From contig JAKORR010000237.1 of NCBI GenBank assembly GCA_029777735.1, positions 1-7,175 on the forward strand: 7,175 nt of DNA, in the 5' to 3' direction. The position numbers and the translations under genes were made by a program. This document shows, piece after piece, positions 6,289-7,175 of the stretch. The notes under the pieces were generated by a model, which was not told the DNA's origin, ran no database searches, and saw only the letters and a list, made by a program, of their open reading frames with translations. Every line of letters begins with the position of its first letter. Position 1 is the first letter of the stretch. This DNA is from Armatimonadota bacterium (GTDB lineage: Bacteria; Armatimonadota; Zipacnadia; Zipacnadales; FEN-943).

Positions 6289-6447
6289 GCAAGGCCTTGC
6301 CGTGAGGTCTGAACTGCACTGTTACCTCTCCAGGCGCCGCAGGCGCCTAGCGCTTGGCCACTTCGGCGCACAACAATACACCTACCGAACTGCTTTGAAC
6401 AGTCGGCTTCACGACTTTTCTGCCAGTTCCGGTTCAATTTTGGTGGA
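6289..6447 (-). other. Large spacer inside the tRNA array, with two hairpins
   Basis: Other spacers in the array are 20-41 bp; this one is 159 bp. It holds no complete tRNA and no supported protein gene. A hairpin at 6330-6350 has a GC-rich stem of about 9 bp around AGGCGCC / GGCGCCT with a 3-nt loop and no T-run. A second at 6385-6406 has stem CCGACTG / CAG(T)TCGG, loop TTCAAAG. It could be a processing spacer, a relic of a lost tRNA, or hold an internal promoter (weak TTCAAA, 15 bp, TATTGT). Confidence 0.4.
6330..6350 (-). other. GC-rich hairpin in the His-Arg tRNA spacer
   Basis: The minus strand reads CTAGGCGCC, TGC, GGCGCCTGG: 9 pairs with one T-G wobble and a 3-nt loop. It is the most stable-looking hairpin in the window. 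No T-run follows on either strand, so it does not look like a standard intrinsic terminator. Confidence 0.55.
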
Positions 6448-6524
6448 TGGGGTGGGCGAGGGGACTCGAACCCCCAACCCCCGGAGCCACAGTCCGGTGC
6501 TCTGGCCGTTGAGCTACGCCCACC
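6448..6524 (-). tRNA. tRNA-His (anticodon GTG)
   Basis: The gene is 77 nt including the extra 5' G (position -1) and encoded CCA. The acceptor stem is GTGGGCG / CGCCCAC; the -1 G faces discriminator C, the identity feature of histidine tRNA. The anticodon arm CCGGA-CTGTGGC-TCCGG gives GTG. The T arm is GGGGG-TTCGAGT-CCCCT. It lies 28 bp after tRNA-Arg(TCT). Confidence 0.97.
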
Positions 6525-6550
6525 ATTCCTTACCAAAACCAGTTGCCAGG

Positions 6551-6581
6551 GGCGCGCCCGGAGGGACTCGAACCCCCGACC
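6551..6581 (+). repeat. Direct repeat, copy 2 (tRNA-Arg TCT 3' half)
   Basis: This is the second copy of the 31-base identity with 6213-6243, over the 3' acceptor strand and T arm of Arg(TCT). The identity ends where CCA in one gene meets CCC in the other. Confidence 0.9.
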
Positions 6582-6625
6582 GTCGGCTTAGAAGGCCGCT
6601 GCTCTATCCGCTGAGCTACGGGCGC
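6553..6625 (-). tRNA. tRNA-Arg (anticodon TCT), CCA not encoded
   Basis: The body is 73 nt. The acceptor stem is GCGCCCG / CGGGCGC with discriminator G. The anticodon arm CGGC-CTTCTAA-GCCG gives TCT, reading AGA and perhaps AGG. The T arm is identical to that of Arg(TCG). The three bases after the discriminator are CCC rather than CCA, so this is the only tRNA of the seven whose end must be finished by the CCA-adding enzyme. Confidence 0.96.
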
Positions 6626-6636
6626 TTTTCGAACCT

Positions 6637-6651
6637 CGGCCCCTAGGGCCG
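6637..6651 (-). other. Hairpin in the Gly-Arg(TCT) tRNA spacer
   Basis: A perfect 6-bp stem CGGCCC / GGGCCG with a 3-nt loop lies in the 41-bp spacer between tRNA-Gly and tRNA-Arg(TCT). A few A residues but no T-run follow on the transcribed strand, so a processing or spacing role is likelier than termination. Confidence 0.45.
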
Positions 6652-6666
6652 GGAACTCTTGCTTGT

Positions 6667-6741
6667 TGGAGCGGGCGAAGGGATTCGAACCCTCGACCCT
6701 CGGCTTGGAAGGCCGATGCTCTACCGCTGAGCTACACCCGC
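6667..6741 (-). tRNA. tRNA-Gly (anticodon TCC)
   Basis: The gene is 75 nt including encoded CCA. The acceptor stem is GCGGGTG / CGCCCGC (one T-G pair) with discriminator T. The anticodon arm TCGGC-CTTCCAA-GCCGA gives TCC, reading GGA and related glycine codons. The T arm is GAGGG-TTCGAAT-CCCTT. It lies 20 bp after tRNA-Pro. Confidence 0.97.
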
Positions 6742-6761
6742 TCATCCGACCAACATAACCA

Positions 6762-6839
6762 TGGTCGGGGCGGGCGGATTCGAACCGCCGGCCTCATGGT
6801 CCCAAACCATGCGCTCTGACCAAGCTGAGCTACGCCCCG
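6762..6839 (-). tRNA. tRNA-Pro (anticodon TGG)
   Basis: The gene is 78 nt including encoded CCA. The acceptor stem is CGGGGCG / CGCCCCG with discriminator A; the first pair is C1-G72, as usual for bacterial proline tRNA. The anticodon arm CATGG-TTTGGGA-CCATG gives TGG. The T arm is GGCGG-TTCGAAT-CCGCC. It is the first gene of the array, starting 12 nt after the -10 box of the promoter. Confidence 0.97.
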
Positions 6840-6851
6840 AAGACAGACTTA

Positions 6852-6881
6852 ATTCTACTCGTGTCCCCTGCCTACGGTCAA
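6852..6881 (-). promoter_or_regulatory. Sigma-70-type promoter of the tRNA array
   Basis: On the minus strand TTGACC (6881-6876) is followed by an 18-bp spacer and TAGAAT (6857-6852). Each box matches the vegetative consensus in 5 of 6 positions. Transcription would start near 6844-6849, leaving a leader of only about 5-10 nt before tRNA-Pro at 6839. Position, direction and quality all fit a stable-RNA promoter. It may also supply some tig transcription, since no strong terminator follows the array. Confidence 0.8.
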
Positions 6882-6970
6882 CACATCCACGCCCCGCCAT
6901 TGCTGATGACGCCGAAATCGATTTGCTGCAAGGTACACTGCCACGGTACGCTGTCTACCACATCTGGGTC

Positions 6971-7175
6971 TTAAGGGGCCAGCCTTTCGAGCCCACGCCT
7001 GATCCTCTTGATCCTATCCTCCTCGTCCTCGCCCAGATGGGTGCACACCTTCTCGATCCTGCCCAGATGACCGCGGACCACCACCAGGTATTTGCGGAAG
7101 GTCATTACCTCTCCCTCGGCTATGCCGAGGTAAGCGAGAAGCCAGCGGTCCAAGTCATCGTTGTAGTCCCGTTCG
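6971..7175 (-). CDS. C-terminal part of an unrecognised charged protein (5' end outside window)
   Basis: The frame is open from the right edge to TAA at 6971-6973 and gives the last 67 codons. I do not recognise a family. The visible part starts ERDYNDDLDRWLLAYLGIAEG, passes a hydrophobic stretch YLVVVRGHLGRI, and ends in a very charged, probably helical segment (GEDEEDRIKRIRRGLERLAP). A TTG at 7153 could serve as an internal start for 60 residues, but the open frame continues past it, so the gene more likely begins outside the window. It shares the strand of its neighbours and ends about 90 bp before the -35 box of the tRNA promoter, without an obvious terminator. The GC-rich codons match the surrounding genes. 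That it is a real gene is likely but not certain from this fragment. Confidence 0.6.
   Translation of the reverse strand, partial: ERDYNDDLDRWLLAYLGIAEGEVMTFRKYLVVVRGHLGRIEKVCTHLGEDEEDRIKRIRRGLERLAP

Noticed and set aside
6302..6646. A 114-codon plus-strand frame and similar frames across the tRNAs
   Set aside because: These run through several folded tRNA genes; phrases such as GTRTPNPRS are translations of the T arm that recur in misannotated proteins.
1..7175. Mobile element, CRISPR array, toxin-antitoxin or phage attachment by a tRNA
   Set aside because: No transposase, integrase, terminal inverted repeats, regularly spaced repeats or small toxin-like genes are visible, and the tRNA 3' ends are duplicated only between the two Arg genes.

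Overview
This window looks like an ordinary housekeeping stretch of a bacterial chromosome with a fairly high GC content (roughly 60%, judged by eye). Everything recognisable is on the minus strand, so the biological order runs from right to left. There is one ClpP, and tig-clpP-clpX-lon are adjacent as in many bacteria. The trigger factor has a long acidic tail. This mix would fit Chloroflexota or a similar non-proteobacterial lineage, but that placement is an inference and weakly held. The single clpP and the lack of other markers argue mildly against Actinobacteria.

Right end (6971-7175): the C-terminal 67 codons of an unrecognised, highly charged protein, cut by the window edge. It is followed by about 130 bp holding the best promoter in the window (TTGACC, 18 bp, TAGAAT at 6852-6881). 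This promoter fires into a seven-gene tRNA array: Pro(TGG), Gly(TCC), Arg(TCT), His(GTG), Arg(TCG), Lys(CTT), Leu(TAG), at 6839 down to 5993. Spacers are 20-41 bp, except for a 159-bp gap between His and Arg(TCG) that holds two hairpins but no gene.

Middle (5768 down to 2137): tig (trigger factor), clpP and clpX. clpP and clpX are 15 bp apart and clearly co-transcribed. tig and clpP are separated by 137 bp, which may hold a further promoter that I could not identify convincingly. ClpP and ClpX carry all expected catalytic and docking motifs (Ser-His-Asp triad; zinc fingers, Walker A/B, GYVG, RKH and IGF loops). The trigger factor keeps its ribosome-docking signature, but its FKBP-like domain is strongly divergent.

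Left end (1876 down to 1): the first 625 codons of lon (N domain, coiled coil and AAA+ module). The peptidase domain with its Ser-Lys dyad lies beyond the edge. A 260-bp leader separates lon from clpX.

Together the protein genes cover the fate of a new polypeptide: trigger factor protects chains leaving the ribosome, while ClpXP and Lon degrade damaged or regulated proteins. I see no mobile element, CRISPR array, defence gene or clearly undescribed system. The points worth a second look are small: the clpX start codon, the divergent trigger-factor domains, a motif shared by the clpP and lon leaders, the duplicated tRNA-Arg ends, and the large tRNA spacer.
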